NCBI RefSeq assembly: GCF_006385575.1 | Contig: NZ_CP041040.1 | Location: 2,480,001-2,544,000 of the forward strand | Direction: 5' to 3' | DNA: 64,000 nucleotides | Origin: Microbacterium foliorum | GTDB lineage: Bacteria > Actinomycetota > Actinomycetes > Actinomycetales > Microbacteriaceae | Part shown: one piece after another, positions 9,887-17,855 of the stretch | How positions within the stretch are numbered: position 1 is the stretch's first letter | Layout: each line of letters starts with the position of its first letter | Position numbers and translations under genes: made by a program | The notes under the pieces: model-generated | What the model was told of the DNA's origin: nothing | Databases searched by the model: none | What the model saw: the letters and a program-made list of their open reading frames with translations, nothing else

Positions 9887-12800
9887 ATGCCTTCCCCTGT
9901 GATCTTCTATCCTCCCGAGCTGCCCGTCAGCGCTGCGCGGGACGAGATCGCCGACGCCATCCGCGACAACCAGGTCGTCATCGTCGCCGGTGCCACGGGT
10001 TCGGGCAAGACGACCCAGCTGCCGAAGATCTGCCTCGACCTCGGGCGCGAGCGGATCGCGCACACTCAGCCCCGTCGCCTCGCCGCCCGCACGATCGCCG
10101 AGCGCGTCGCCGAGGAGCTGCAGGTCGAACTCGGCACCCTCGTCGGCTACAAGGTGCGCTTCACCGACAAGGTGTCAGACGAGACGCGCATCGCGCTGAT
10201 GACCGACGGAATCCTGCTCAACGAGATCCACCGCGACAGGCTGCTGCGCCGCTACGACACGATCATCATCGACGAGGCGCACGAGCGCTCGCTCAACGTC
10301 GACTTCCTGCTCGGCTACCTGGTGCGGATCCTCCCCGAACGCCCCGATCTCAAGGTGATCATCACCTCGGCGACGATCGACCCCGAGAGCTTCGCCCGGC
10401 ACTTCGCCTCGCCTGACGGCGTGCCTGCACCGGTCATCGAGGTGTCGGGGCGCACCTTCCCCGTCGAGATCCGTTATCGCGCCCAGACGGAGGACGCTTC
10501 GGCGGGCTCGGCAGCCCGGGAGGCGGAGGCCGATGAGGTCACCGCGATCGTCGCGGCGCTGCGCGAACTCGACCGCGAGGAACCCGGTGACGTGCTCGTG
10601 TTCCTGCCGGGCGAGGCCGAGATCAGGGACGCGGCGGATGCCGTGCGCGGCGCCTACTCGAAGGACCGCTCCCCCACCGAGGTGCTGCCGCTCTACGGCC
10701 GCCTGTCGGCCGCCGAGCAGCATCGGGTGTTCGAGAAGAGCCGCGTCGCCGGGGTGCGCCGCCGCGTCGTGCTCGCCACGAACGTCGCAGAGACCAGCCT
10801 CACGGTTCCCGGCATCCGCTATGTGATCGACACCGGCACCGCGCGCATCTCGCGGTACAGCAACCGCTCGAAGGTGCAGCGGCTGCCGATCGAGGCGATC
10901 TCGCAGGCCTCCGCGAACCAGCGTTCCGGACGTGCCGGTCGCACGAGCGACGGCATCGCGATCCGGCTGTACAGCGAAGAGGACTTCGAGAGTCGACCGG
11001 AGTTCACCGAACCGGAGATCCTGCGCACCTCGCTCGCCTCCGTCATCCTGCAGATGCTGTCGCTCGGCTTCGGCGACATCACCGCCTTCCCGTTCCTCAC
11101 CCCGCCCGACTCCCGCGGCGTGAAGGCCGCGGTCGACCTGCTCACCGAACTCGGCGCCGTGAGCGGAAGCGGCGACACCCCTCGCCTGACCCGCATCGGC
11201 CGCAACATCTCGCGCATCCCGATCGATCCCCGCTTCGCCCGCATGCTCATCGAGGCCGGACGGCCCGGCGGGGCCGACGTCACGCGCGACGTGCTCGCGA
11301 TCGTCGCGGGCATGTCGATCCAGGACGTGCGCGAGCGTCCCTCGCAGGAGGCGCCGCAGAGCGTGCGCGACGAGGCCGACCGCATGCACGCGCGGTTCGC
11401 CGACCCGACGAGCGACTTCCTCTCGATCCTGAACCTCTGGAACCACCTGAGAGAGCAGCAGCGCGAGCTCGGCTCGAGCGCGTTCCGCCGACTCTGCCGC
11501 TCGGAGCACCTGAACTACGTGCGGGTGCGCGAATGGTTCGACGTGCACCGTCAGCTGCGGTCGCTGGTGAAGGAGAAGGACGCCCGAGGCACCGGCACCG
11601 CTGATCCGGACGCGATCCACCGCGCCCTGCTCGCCGGTCTGCTGTCGCAGATCGGGATCCTCGACGAGCGCAACACGCCCAGCCGGGGACAGACCAAGAC
11701 TCCGGCGAAGGATGCGAAGCGCCGTCAGGCCGAGTATCGCGGCGCCCGCGGCATCCGCTTCTCGATCTTCCCCGGCTCGGCGCTGCGCAAGAAGGCGCCG
11801 CAGGCGGTCATGGCCGCCGAGATCGTCGAGACATCGCGCACCTATGCCCGCACGGTCGCCGCGATCGATCCGGCCTGGGCCGAGGCACTCGCCGGTGACC
11901 TCGCGAAGCGCCAGGTCACCGAGCCCCACTGGTCGAAGGATGCAGGGGCGGCTGTCGCCTACGAGAAGGTGACGCTGTTCGGGGTCGAGATCATCCCCCG
12001 CCGCCGCGTGCAGTTCGCCCGCATCGACCGGGCGGCCTCGCGTGAGATGTTCGTGCGGCACGCGCTCGTCGAAGGCGAGTGGGACCCGACGCGCATCGAC
12101 AAGCGGGTCAGCGCGTTCTGGCGCAGCAACGCCGAGCTGCGCAAGCGTCTCGAGAAGCTCGAGGAGCGCGAACGCCGCCGCGACATCCTCGCGGGCGACG
12201 AGGCGGTCTTCCGCTTCTACGACGAGCGCATCCCCGCCGACGTCTTCGACGTGCGCTCGTTCGAGAAATGGTGGCGCGAGACGCTGGCCGCCACGCCGAA
12301 GCTGCTCGTGATGCGCGAGGCCGACCTGCTCGACGACGAGAGCCGGGCGGATCAGAGCGAGTTCCCCACGCGATGGACCCAGGGTGACCAGGTGCTCGGG
12401 CTCGCCTACCGCTTCGAGCCGGGAGCCCCCGACGACGGCGTGAGCGTCGTCATCCCGCTCCCCCTGCTCGCGCAGATCGAGGACAGGGGCTTCGACTGGC
12501 AGGTGCCCGGCCTCCGCGCCGAGCTCGTCACGGGTCTGCTCCGTGCGCTGCCCAAGGCGATCCGCCGTCACGTGGTTCCCGCCGCCGACTGGGCCGACAA
12601 GTTCGGCGCCGAGCTCGCCGGAGACGGGCCCGAGTCGCACGGCGGCCTCCCGAACCGCACGCTGAAGGAGGCGCTCGCTCGCCTCATCCAGCCCCTCGCG
12701 AATCAGCTCGTGTCGGCTGCCGACTTCGAGGACGACCGGGTGCCCGCGCACCTGCGCATGAACTTCCGCGCCGTCGATGAGCGCGGACGCGTCGCAGGAT

Positions 12801-13810
12801 CGAACCGCGACCTCAGCACACTGCAGGCGGAGCTCGCCGATCGGGCCCGCAGCAGCGTGGCCCGCTCGATCGCGGCGCCGCCCCGCCGACCGGGGCCGTC
12901 GAAGGGTCCGCAGCCGGCCGCGGCTGCCTCCGCCTCCATCGAGCAGGACGGCCTGACCGCCTGGACGTTCGGCGACCTGCCCGAGGTGCTCGACACCCGG
13001 GTCGCCGGTGGTGTGGTGCGCGGGTACCCCGCGATCGTCGATCAGGGCAAGACCGTCTCGGTGCGGGTCGAATCGACGGCGGATGCTGCGAGCGCGGCCA
13101 CCCGGGCCGGCGTGCGGCGCCTCGTGCTGCTCGGCGTGCCCTCACCCTCGTCGTATGTGCAGCAGCACCTCACGAGCCAGGAGAAGCTCGCACTGGCCGC
13201 GTCGCCGTATCAGTCCGCAGCCGCCCTCATCGAGGACTGCCGCGCGGCCGTGGTGCAGAGCGCGATCGACCGGCTGGCGCCCGGGGGCATCGTGCGCACC
13301 CGGGCCGAGTTCGAGCGCGTGCGCGACGCCGTCTCGGCATTGCTCGTCGACGAGCTCTTCGCCTGCGTCTCGCTCGTCGCTCGCATCCTCACCAAGGCGC
13401 GTGACGTCGAGCGCGGCATCAAGTCGCAGAACTCACTCGCTCTGCTGGGGCCGCTCAACGACATCCGCACTCAGCTCTCGGGGCTGCTGCATCTCGGGTT
13501 CGTCTCTGCGGCGGGCGTCGACCGCCTCGCGCACTTCCCCCGCTACCTCGACGGCATGCTCGACCGGCTGAAGACCCTGGCGAACGAACCGGGCAAGGAC
13601 CGCACGCGCATGAGCGAGTTCGAGCGCATGGCGAAGGTGTTCGAGGATGCCGGAGGGACGATCCCGCTCGAGCCCGGCGCCCCCGCTGCGCTCGTCGAGA
13701 CCCGCTGGCTGCTCGAGGAGTATCGCGTGAGCGTGTTCGCACAGCGGCTCGGCACCGCGCAGCCCGTCTCGCCACAGCGCATCATGAAAGTGCTGGCATC
13801 CCGGGGGTAG
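9887..13810 (+). CDS. hrpA: ATP-dependent RNA helicase HrpA
   Basis: A 1307-residue DEAH-box RNA helicase, the size of Escherichia coli HrpA (about 1300), which acts on stalled or colliding ribosomes and in mRNA processing. Walker A is GATGSGKT (35-42), DEAH is at 129-132 and SAT at 161-163. Motif VI reads QRSGRAGR. Helicase-associated HA2/OB regions and the long DUF3418-type C-terminal half follow. The ATG at 9887 starts directly before the conserved domain; the frame remains open a further 132 codons upstream but that stretch covers the neighbouring gene in antisense and is not used. Confidence 0.96.
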   Translation: MPSPVIFYPPELPVSAARDEIADAIRDNQVVIVAGATGSGKTTQLPKICLDLGRERIAHTQPRRLAARTIAERVAEELQVELGTLVGYKVRFTDKVSDETRIALMTDGILLNEIHRDRLLRRYDTIIIDEAHERSLNVDFLLGYLVRILPERPDLKVIITSATIDPESFARHFASPDGVPAPVIEVSGRTFPVEIRYRAQTEDASAGSAAREAEADEVTAIVAALRELDREEPGDVLVFLPGEAEIRDAADAVRGAYSKDRSPTEVLPLYGRLSAAEQHRVFEKSRVAGVRRRVVLATNVAETSLTVPGIRYVIDTGTARISRYSNRSKVQRLPIEAISQASANQRSGRAGRTSDGIAIRLYSEEDFESRPEFTEPEILRTSLASVILQMLSLGFGDITAFPFLTPPDSRGVKAAVDLLTELGAVSGSGDTPRLTRIGRNISRIPIDPRFARMLIEAGRPGGADVTRDVLAIVAGMSIQDVRERPSQEAPQSVRDEADRMHARFADPTSDFLSILNLWNHLREQQRELGSSAFRRLCRSEHLNYVRVREWFDVHRQLRSLVKEKDARGTGTADPDAIHRALLAGLLSQIGILDERNTPSRGQTKTPAKDAKRRQAEYRGARGIRFSIFPGSALRKKAPQAVMAAEIVETSRTYARTVAAIDPAWAEALAGDLAKRQVTEPHWSKDAGAAVAYEKVTLFGVEIIPRRRVQFARIDRAASREMFVRHALVEGEWDPTRIDKRVSAFWRSNAELRKRLEKLEERERRRDILAGDEAVFRFYDERIPADVFDVRSFEKWWRETLAATPKLLVMREADLLDDESRADQSEFPTRWTQGDQVLGLAYRFEPGAPDDGVSVVIPLPLLAQIEDRGFDWQVPGLRAELVTGLLRALPKAIRRHVVPAADWADKFGAELAGDGPESHGGLPNRTLKEALARLIQPLANQLVSAADFEDDRVPAHLRMNFRAVDERGRVAGSNRDLSTLQAELADRARSSVARSIAAPPRRPGPSKGPQPAAAASASIEQDGLTAWTFGDLPEVLDTRVAGGVVRGYPAIVDQGKTVSVRVESTADAASAATRAGVRRLVLLGVPSPSSYVQQHLTSQEKLALAASPYQSAAALIEDCRAAVVQSAIDRLAPGGIVRTRAEFERVRDAVSALLVDELFACVSLVARILTKARDVERGIKSQNSLALLGPLNDIRTQLSGLLHLGFVSAAGVDRLAHFPRYLDGMLDRLKTLANEPGKDRTRMSEFERMAKVFEDAGGTIPLEPGAPAALVETRWLLEEYRVSVFAQRLGTAQPVSPQRIMKVLASRG

Positions 13811-13819
13811 CCTGAGGAC
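13808..13819 (+). promoter_or_regulatory. Leaderless -10 promoter overlapping the hrpA stop codon
   Basis: TAGCCT (13808-13813) begins with the hrpA TAG stop and is followed by six bases and the ATG of the oxidoreductase at 13820. Confidence 0.5.
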
Positions 13820-14764
13820 ATGGCTCGCGCGATCGTCTACACAGAGTTCGGTTCCCCTGATGTGCTGCACCTGATCGAGATCCCCGATCCGATCGCGCTG
13901 AGCGGCGAAGCCGTGGTGCGCATCGAGGCGGCAGGGGCCAACCCGATCGATGCCAAGCTGCGCAGCGCGAAGCGCCCCTCGCCGCCGATCACCGAGCCGC
14001 GTGCTGTCGGGTTCGACGGCGCCGGGGTGATCGAGTCGCTCGGCGACGACGTCGACGACTTCGCGGTGGGTGACCGCGTCGCGATCCGCGACACCCTCGG
14101 CACCTACTCGAGCATGCTCGCCGTGCCGGTCGAGAAGCTCGTTGCGCTGCCCGACTCGGTCACCGCCGCGGAGGGGGCCGGCATCGGCATCCCCGCCGGC
14201 ACCGCCTACCAGGCGCTCCGCTCGCTCGACGTCACGGCGGGCGACGTGCTGCTCGTGCACGGCGGCTCCGGCTCGGTCGGCCAGGCGGCAGTGCAGTTCG
14301 CGGTCGCCTGGGGTGCCACCGTGATCGCCACGGCCAGCCCCGCGCGGCACGATCAGCTGCGCGAACTCGGCGCGACCCCGGTCGCCTACGGCGACGGCCT
14401 GCTCGAGCGCGTGCGCGAGGCCGCACCGGACGGCGTGACCGTCGCGCTCGACTGTGCAGGCACCGATGAGGCCATCGAGGTGTCCCTCGAACTCGTCGCC
14501 GACCGCGACCGCATCGCGACGATCGTGCGCGGACCGGACGCCGCATCCTTCGGCATCCGCGCCTTCTCGGGCGGCTCGCCTGAGCCGCTCACCGAGCAGG
14601 AGCTCGCGTGGCGGGCCGAGGCCCTGGGCGCGACCGTCGAGCTGCTCGCGACCGGAGACTTCGTCATCGAGCTCGGGCCCGAGCTGCCGCTCACCGAAGC
14701 GGCGCAGGCCCATGAGCTCATGGAGTCCGGCGCCGCCTCGGGCAAGATCGTGTTGATCCCGTAG
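13820..14764 (+). CDS. NADP-dependent oxidoreductase (zinc-free MDR, quinone-oxidoreductase type)
   Basis: A 314-residue medium-chain dehydrogenase/reductase. It has the GroES-like N-terminal domain and a Rossmann domain with the nucleotide loop HGGSGSVGQAAVQF (147-160). The catalytic-zinc and structural-zinc cysteines of true alcohol dehydrogenases are absent, which places it with NADPH:quinone oxidoreductase-like enzymes. The substrate is unknown. It begins 10 bp after hrpA on the same strand and converges with the ESX cassette (4 bp between stops). Confidence 0.9.
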   Translation: MARAIVYTEFGSPDVLHLIEIPDPIALSGEAVVRIEAAGANPIDAKLRSAKRPSPPITEPRAVGFDGAGVIESLGDDVDDFAVGDRVAIRDTLGTYSSMLAVPVEKLVALPDSVTAAEGAGIGIPAGTAYQALRSLDVTAGDVLLVHGGSGSVGQAAVQFAVAWGATVIATASPARHDQLRELGATPVAYGDGLLERVREAAPDGVTVALDCAGTDEAIEVSLELVADRDRIATIVRGPDAASFGIRAFSGGSPEPLTEQELAWRAEALGATVELLATGDFVIELGPELPLTEAAQAHELMESGAASGKIVLIP

Positions 14765-14768
14765 AGCC

Positions 14769-15053
14769 TCAGGACCAGACGCGCGCGGCCGTGTCGGCTG
14801 TGGCCATGGAGATGGAATTCGCGGTGATCAGCCGGCGCGTGGCTTCGGCCAGGAGCGCCTTCATGCTCTCGATCGCGGTGGACCACTGCTGTTGGGCGCG
14901 CTCGTAGGCTCGCTGCGCCTCGCCGTCCCATGCAGACGTCAACAGCGCGACCTCAGAATCGAGGACGTCGAGTTCGTGCTCGAACGTTTTTACAGTGAGC
15001 GCGAGCTCGGCGACCGTCTGTGCCACGGCGTCGTGACGGACGGAGACCCTCAC
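14769..15053 (-). CDS. WXG100-family ESX secretion partner
   Basis: A 94-residue all-helical protein of the ESAT-6/WXG100 type: two predicted helices joined by the WXG turn W42-D43-G44 in LTSAWDGEAQRAYERA. Such proteins form helical hairpins that dimerise and are exported through type VII (ESX) secretion, often carrying a toxin. It is the last gene of a four-gene coupled cassette; its ATG overlaps the stop of the putative immunity gene by four bases. No ESX core ATPase (EccC) is encoded in this window, so export would rely on a system elsewhere. Confidence 0.8.
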   Translation of the reverse strand: MRVSVRHDAVAQTVAELALTVKTFEHELDVLDSEVALLTSAWDGEAQRAYERAQQQWSTAIESMKALLAEATRRLITANSISMATADTAARVWS

Positions 15054-15535
15054 CGGAGCTCCGAGAGTTCGTTCGAGAGATCCAGCTCTCGAAGCACGTA
15101 GGGCTGCGAGACGGCATCAGTGAGGTAGTACGTGTAGAAGATCGCTGCGGCTTCGTCGGCGGTGAAGATCTCGTTCGAGAACACTCGAACCGCGCGGTCG
15201 TCGCTGATGGGGATGAGAGTGGTCGTGGCCTCTGCGGGCTCGGGTCGTCCGACCGTGTACAGGTGGCTCTCGCCATCGGGGCCGGGGAGCCGCACTTCCA
15301 CGGTCATCGCATCAGCCGAGCCCGCAGCCTGCATGAATGAGTCGTTCGCCCCGTCGCGGAACCCGGCGATGCTCCCAGGGTCTGCACCCCGCCAGATTAT
15401 GTAGGTGTACTTCTCTCGGCCATCGAGGTGGCCAATCATTAGTCGCAAGTGGTCGGGGATGGGTCGTCTGTGGTCGTCGAACCACCCCATCAAACCGCTT
15501 GGCGAGCTCTGCGCAAATGGTCCGTACTTTGTCAT
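15050..15535 (-). CDS. Putative immunity protein of the ESX toxin
   Basis: A 161-residue cytosolic protein with no signal peptide or membrane segment. I do not recognise the family. It looks like a small mixed alpha/beta protein (strands around KYTYIIWR, MTVEVRLPG, HLYTVGR; helix around TADEAAAIFYTYYL). Its position decides the call: it starts inside the last codons of the toxin gene (4-bp overlap, 15532-15535) and is followed with the same overlap by the WXG100 gene, as immunity genes are in polymorphic toxin loci. Base composition is visibly richer in A/T than in the housekeeping genes nearby. Confidence 0.6.
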   Translation of the reverse strand: MTKYGPFAQSSPSGLMGWFDDHRRPIPDHLRLMIGHLDGREKYTYIIWRGADPGSIAGFRDGANDSFMQAAGSADAMTVEVRLPGPDGESHLYTVGRPEPAEATTTLIPISDDRAVRVFSNEIFTADEAAAIFYTYYLTDAVSQPYVLRELDLSNELSELR

Positions 15536-16824
15536 GGCACAACCACCGTCTCTACCTTCGTGACGAGAATCTCTTCCCCTTCGAGAACACCTCGAGCGGG
15601 GGTGCCGCCGTTGACGGCATCATCAAACTGTCGTTGAGTACTGCCGGGCCTCGAGTACGCCTCGAACGCGGACCCGGACTTCACCTCGATCGCCGTATAA
15701 GAATTCGGACCGTCGTCGTTCTTCTCCAAGCCGTCATAGTATCGACCGCTCTGGGGCGAGCCGTCGTAGTCGACTTTCACCTTTGTTCGAATCACATCAG
15801 CGTTGTTTTCCTTCGCGTACATCTCGAGCCCGATCCTCTCTTTGTCCACCCACAACGGATCGTTCTGCCCCTTGGCGAAATGCCCGAGGTAGTCGCGGCC
15901 ATCGCCGCGATCAAGACCCTTGATCCGACCACTGACACCGTGACTCTCGGTGAGCCACCGCCCCGCAGCGTCGCCCACCATCATCGCGCCCGCTCCGGCG
16001 ACACCGACTCCGGCGACGACGAGCGCGGGAGAGCCTGCCAGTGCACCGACACCGGTGACAGTGATCGCACCGCCTCCGGCCGCAACGGCAGCACCGCCGA
16101 CCATCATCGCAGCGCCGCCGAGGAGTTCGAGGATGATGTCGGGGTGTTCCCACAGCGTCTGGGCGGAGATCGCGAGCATGTCCATCGTCGCCTGAAACGG
16201 CTGGACGACAGCGAGGTTGAAGATCACCTCGGTCATCGCGTGCTGTGCCTGTGTCGCGGCTTCCGCGTCGGTCAGCGGCATTCGAGCCGCATCCGCAGCC
16301 TCGTCCAACCGGATCGCGCAATCGCGCGCATAGACCTCGAGCGTCGCCCGGGCGTTGAACAAGACCTCGCGTGCCTCGTCGTGTGCAGGACCAGAAGGAT
16401 CGACGAAAGGAACGTCGATTTCGGGATGCCGCAGTCCCTGACCGATCCGTAACTCGCGCAGGTGAGCGCGGTGGGCGATCAACGCCGCGGCACCCTGCTG
16501 TTCCGCTTCGTTCCACAGGGTGATCGCACGGTCGGCTTCGTCCTGCGCCCACTGGAGTGCGTCGGCCCAGGTGAACAATGCGCTCGCCCCCGCACGGAGC
16601 CAGTCCCCGGCACGCTTCCAGTGCAGCAGCTGGCGCTCGAACCGTTCGAGGTATGCGTCGTAGGCGGCGCCTTTCCATGTGCCGTCGTCGTCCAACGTGG
16701 CGAGGTCATCGCGCACTCGGGTCGCTTCGGCGCTGCGGGCCTTCCATGCTTCCGCCGTCGCCCTCACGTCGGACACGGACCCGGGCACGAGGTCGATGGC
16801 CGACTGGGTCTGCCCCAGCTCCAT
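15532..16824 (-). CDS. WXG-domain polymorphic toxin with C-terminal PD-(D/E)XK-like nuclease
   Basis: A 430-residue effector. Residues 1-110 are helical with the WXG turn W50-K-G52 in DDDGTWKGAAYDAYLERF, the type VII export module. A helical middle region is followed by a Gly/Ala-rich hydrophobic stretch (about 236-288). The C-terminal 110 residues resemble restriction-endonuclease-fold toxins: a leading helix (ERIGLEMYAKEN), a strand, RYYDGL with D364, then YTAIEVKSGS with E380 and K382, giving the D-x15-E-x-K metal site of PD-(D/E)XK nucleases. It should cut nucleic acid in competing cells after delivery. The gene starts one base inside the EspC-like gene (TGATG). Confidence 0.78.
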   Translation of the reverse strand: MELGQTQSAIDLVPGSVSDVRATAEAWKARSAEATRVRDDLATLDDDGTWKGAAYDAYLERFERQLLHWKRAGDWLRAGASALFTWADALQWAQDEADRAITLWNEAEQQGAAALIAHRAHLRELRIGQGLRHPEIDVPFVDPSGPAHDEAREVLFNARATLEVYARDCAIRLDEAADAARMPLTDAEAATQAQHAMTEVIFNLAVVQPFQATMDMLAISAQTLWEHPDIILELLGGAAMMVGGAAVAAGGGAITVTGVGALAGSPALVVAGVGVAGAGAMMVGDAAGRWLTESHGVSGRIKGLDRGDGRDYLGHFAKGQNDPLWVDKERIGLEMYAKENNADVIRTKVKVDYDGSPQSGRYYDGLEKNDDGPNSYTAIEVKSGSAFEAYSRPGSTQRQFDDAVNGGTPARGVLEGEEILVTKVETVVVP

Positions 16825-17126
16825 CAGTCGCCCCAGATCATCGCGTCGACTTCAGCTTTCGCCGCGTCGGTGCCCTCGTCGAAGACGCGCGCGGTCGTGC
16901 CCAACCTGTCAGCGAAGTCCTCGGTGTCGGTCACGCGGTCGGAGAGTCCGTCGGACCACGCGGTGCTGAAACCCGCCGCCGCCGCGACCACCCACTCGTG
17001 TCCGGCATCACCGGGATTCGTCACCTCCGACGACCTCAGTTCTCCGACGGTTCGACGTGCCTTCGACGCCATCGCCCTCAGTACATCGGTGTCGACGTCG
17101 TAGGACGTTCCGCCGCCAGTCGCCAT
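16824..17126 (-). CDS. EspC-like type VII secretion target, first gene of the toxin cassette
   Basis: A 100-residue helical protein that resembles the EspC/T7SS-target group (PF10824-like): DVDTDVLRAMASKARRTVGEL as the first helix and FADRLGTTARVF as the second. The turn is WSDG (57-60), one residue longer than a WXG. In known loci such proteins pair with a WXG partner as export chaperone. It opens the cassette, with ATG at 17126 six bases after TAACGT, and its stop overlaps the toxin start by one base, so dosage of all four products is coupled. Confidence 0.7.
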   Translation of the reverse strand: MATGGGTSYDVDTDVLRAMASKARRTVGELRSSEVTNPGDAGHEWVVAAAAGFSTAWSDGLSDRVTDTEDFADRLGTTARVFDEGTDAAKAEVDAMIWGD

Positions 17127-17138
17127 GCGTCGACGTTA
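17127..17138 (-). promoter_or_regulatory. Leaderless -10 promoter of the ESX toxin cassette
   Basis: Minus-strand TAACGT (17133-17138), six bases, then ATG at 17126. It is the only promoter seen for the four genes. Confidence 0.6.
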
Positions 17139-17171
17139 GCAAGCGATACGTAGTCATATGGGGACGAACAG

Positions 17172-17187
17172 GAGTATGCCGATACTC
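17172..17187. promoter_or_regulatory. Short inverted repeat upstream of the toxin cassette
   Basis: GAGTAT-GCCG-ATACTC, 6-bp arms, about 35 bp upstream of the cassette -10 box. It may be a regulator site; no regulator gene is adjacent. Confidence 0.3.
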
Positions 17188-17201
17188 TCGCCAAGACGAA
17201 G

Positions 17202-17237
17202 AGCCCACCCCCGCCGGTGACGCGGCAGGGGTGGGCT
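17202..17237 (-). terminator. Terminator of the luciferase/ABC operon
   Basis: AGCCCACCCC (17202-17211) pairs with GGGGTGGGCT (17228-17237), with further pairing inside the loop. It lies 21 bp after the stop of the last gene of the operon (17259). Confidence 0.7.
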
Positions 17238-17258
17238 GGTTCTGAGTTCTTGCCCGAT

Positions 17259-17855
17259 TCAGGCGGGCGCCACCGGGCGGCCGATCGACAGCATCAGACG
17301 GTTCGCCCAGTTGAAGAACGCCGCTCCATGGATCACGTCGGCGATCTCGAGGTCGTCGAGTCCGGCCGCACGCAGACGGGCGATCTCGTCGGCGCCGAAC
17401 GCGCTGGGGGTGTCGGTCAGCGCGACAGACGCGGCGACCACCGCGTTCCACCGTTCGCCGAGATCGGCATCCACGCCCTCGTCGAGCAGGCGATCGACGT
17501 CGTCGACGCGCTTGCTGTGGTGCGCCGCGAAGCGTGCGTGCACCGAGGCGCAGAACACGCACCCGTTGCGGCGGGAGGCGGCCGTCGCCGAGAGCTCGCG
17601 TTCGGCGCGAGGAAGCCCTTCAGCGGCGTTGTAGAAGATGTCCTTGTCGACGAGCGTGCGCGCCTTGAGCACCTCGGGGTCGCGCGCCAGCAGACGGAAG
17701 TAGTCGTTCTTCGCGCGCGAGGCGTCGACGAGCCCGTCATAGTGGCGCTCGGTCAGCTCCTCCTCGGCGAGCGGCGGGAGGTGAGGGGTCCAGCCGACCT
17801 CGGCACGGGTGAATGCCTCGGGGTGCGGTGCGATGTCGTGCAGCAGAGCGGTCAT
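17259..17855 (-). CDS. Alkylhydroperoxidase-domain protein (Avi_7169-like)
   Basis: A 198-residue AhpD-fold protein. The peroxidase-type motif C99-V-F-C102-ASVH106 is intact in NGCVFCASVHARFA, so it could reduce peroxides using the CxxC pair. It matches the alkylhydroperoxidase-domain subfamily that I recall occurring beside luciferase-like monooxygenases and peptide-type ABC transporters (TIGR04030). Start at ATG 17855 is set by its 4-bp overlap with the stop of the preceding gene. It is the last gene of a seven-gene operon. Confidence 0.85.
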   Translation of the reverse strand: MTALLHDIAPHPEAFTRAEVGWTPHLPPLAEEELTERHYDGLVDASRAKNDYFRLLARDPEVLKARTLVDKDIFYNAAEGLPRAERELSATAASRRNGCVFCASVHARFAAHHSKRVDDVDRLLDEGVDADLGERWNAVVAASVALTDTPSAFGADEIARLRAAGLDDLEIADVIHGAAFFNWANRLMLSIGRPVAPA

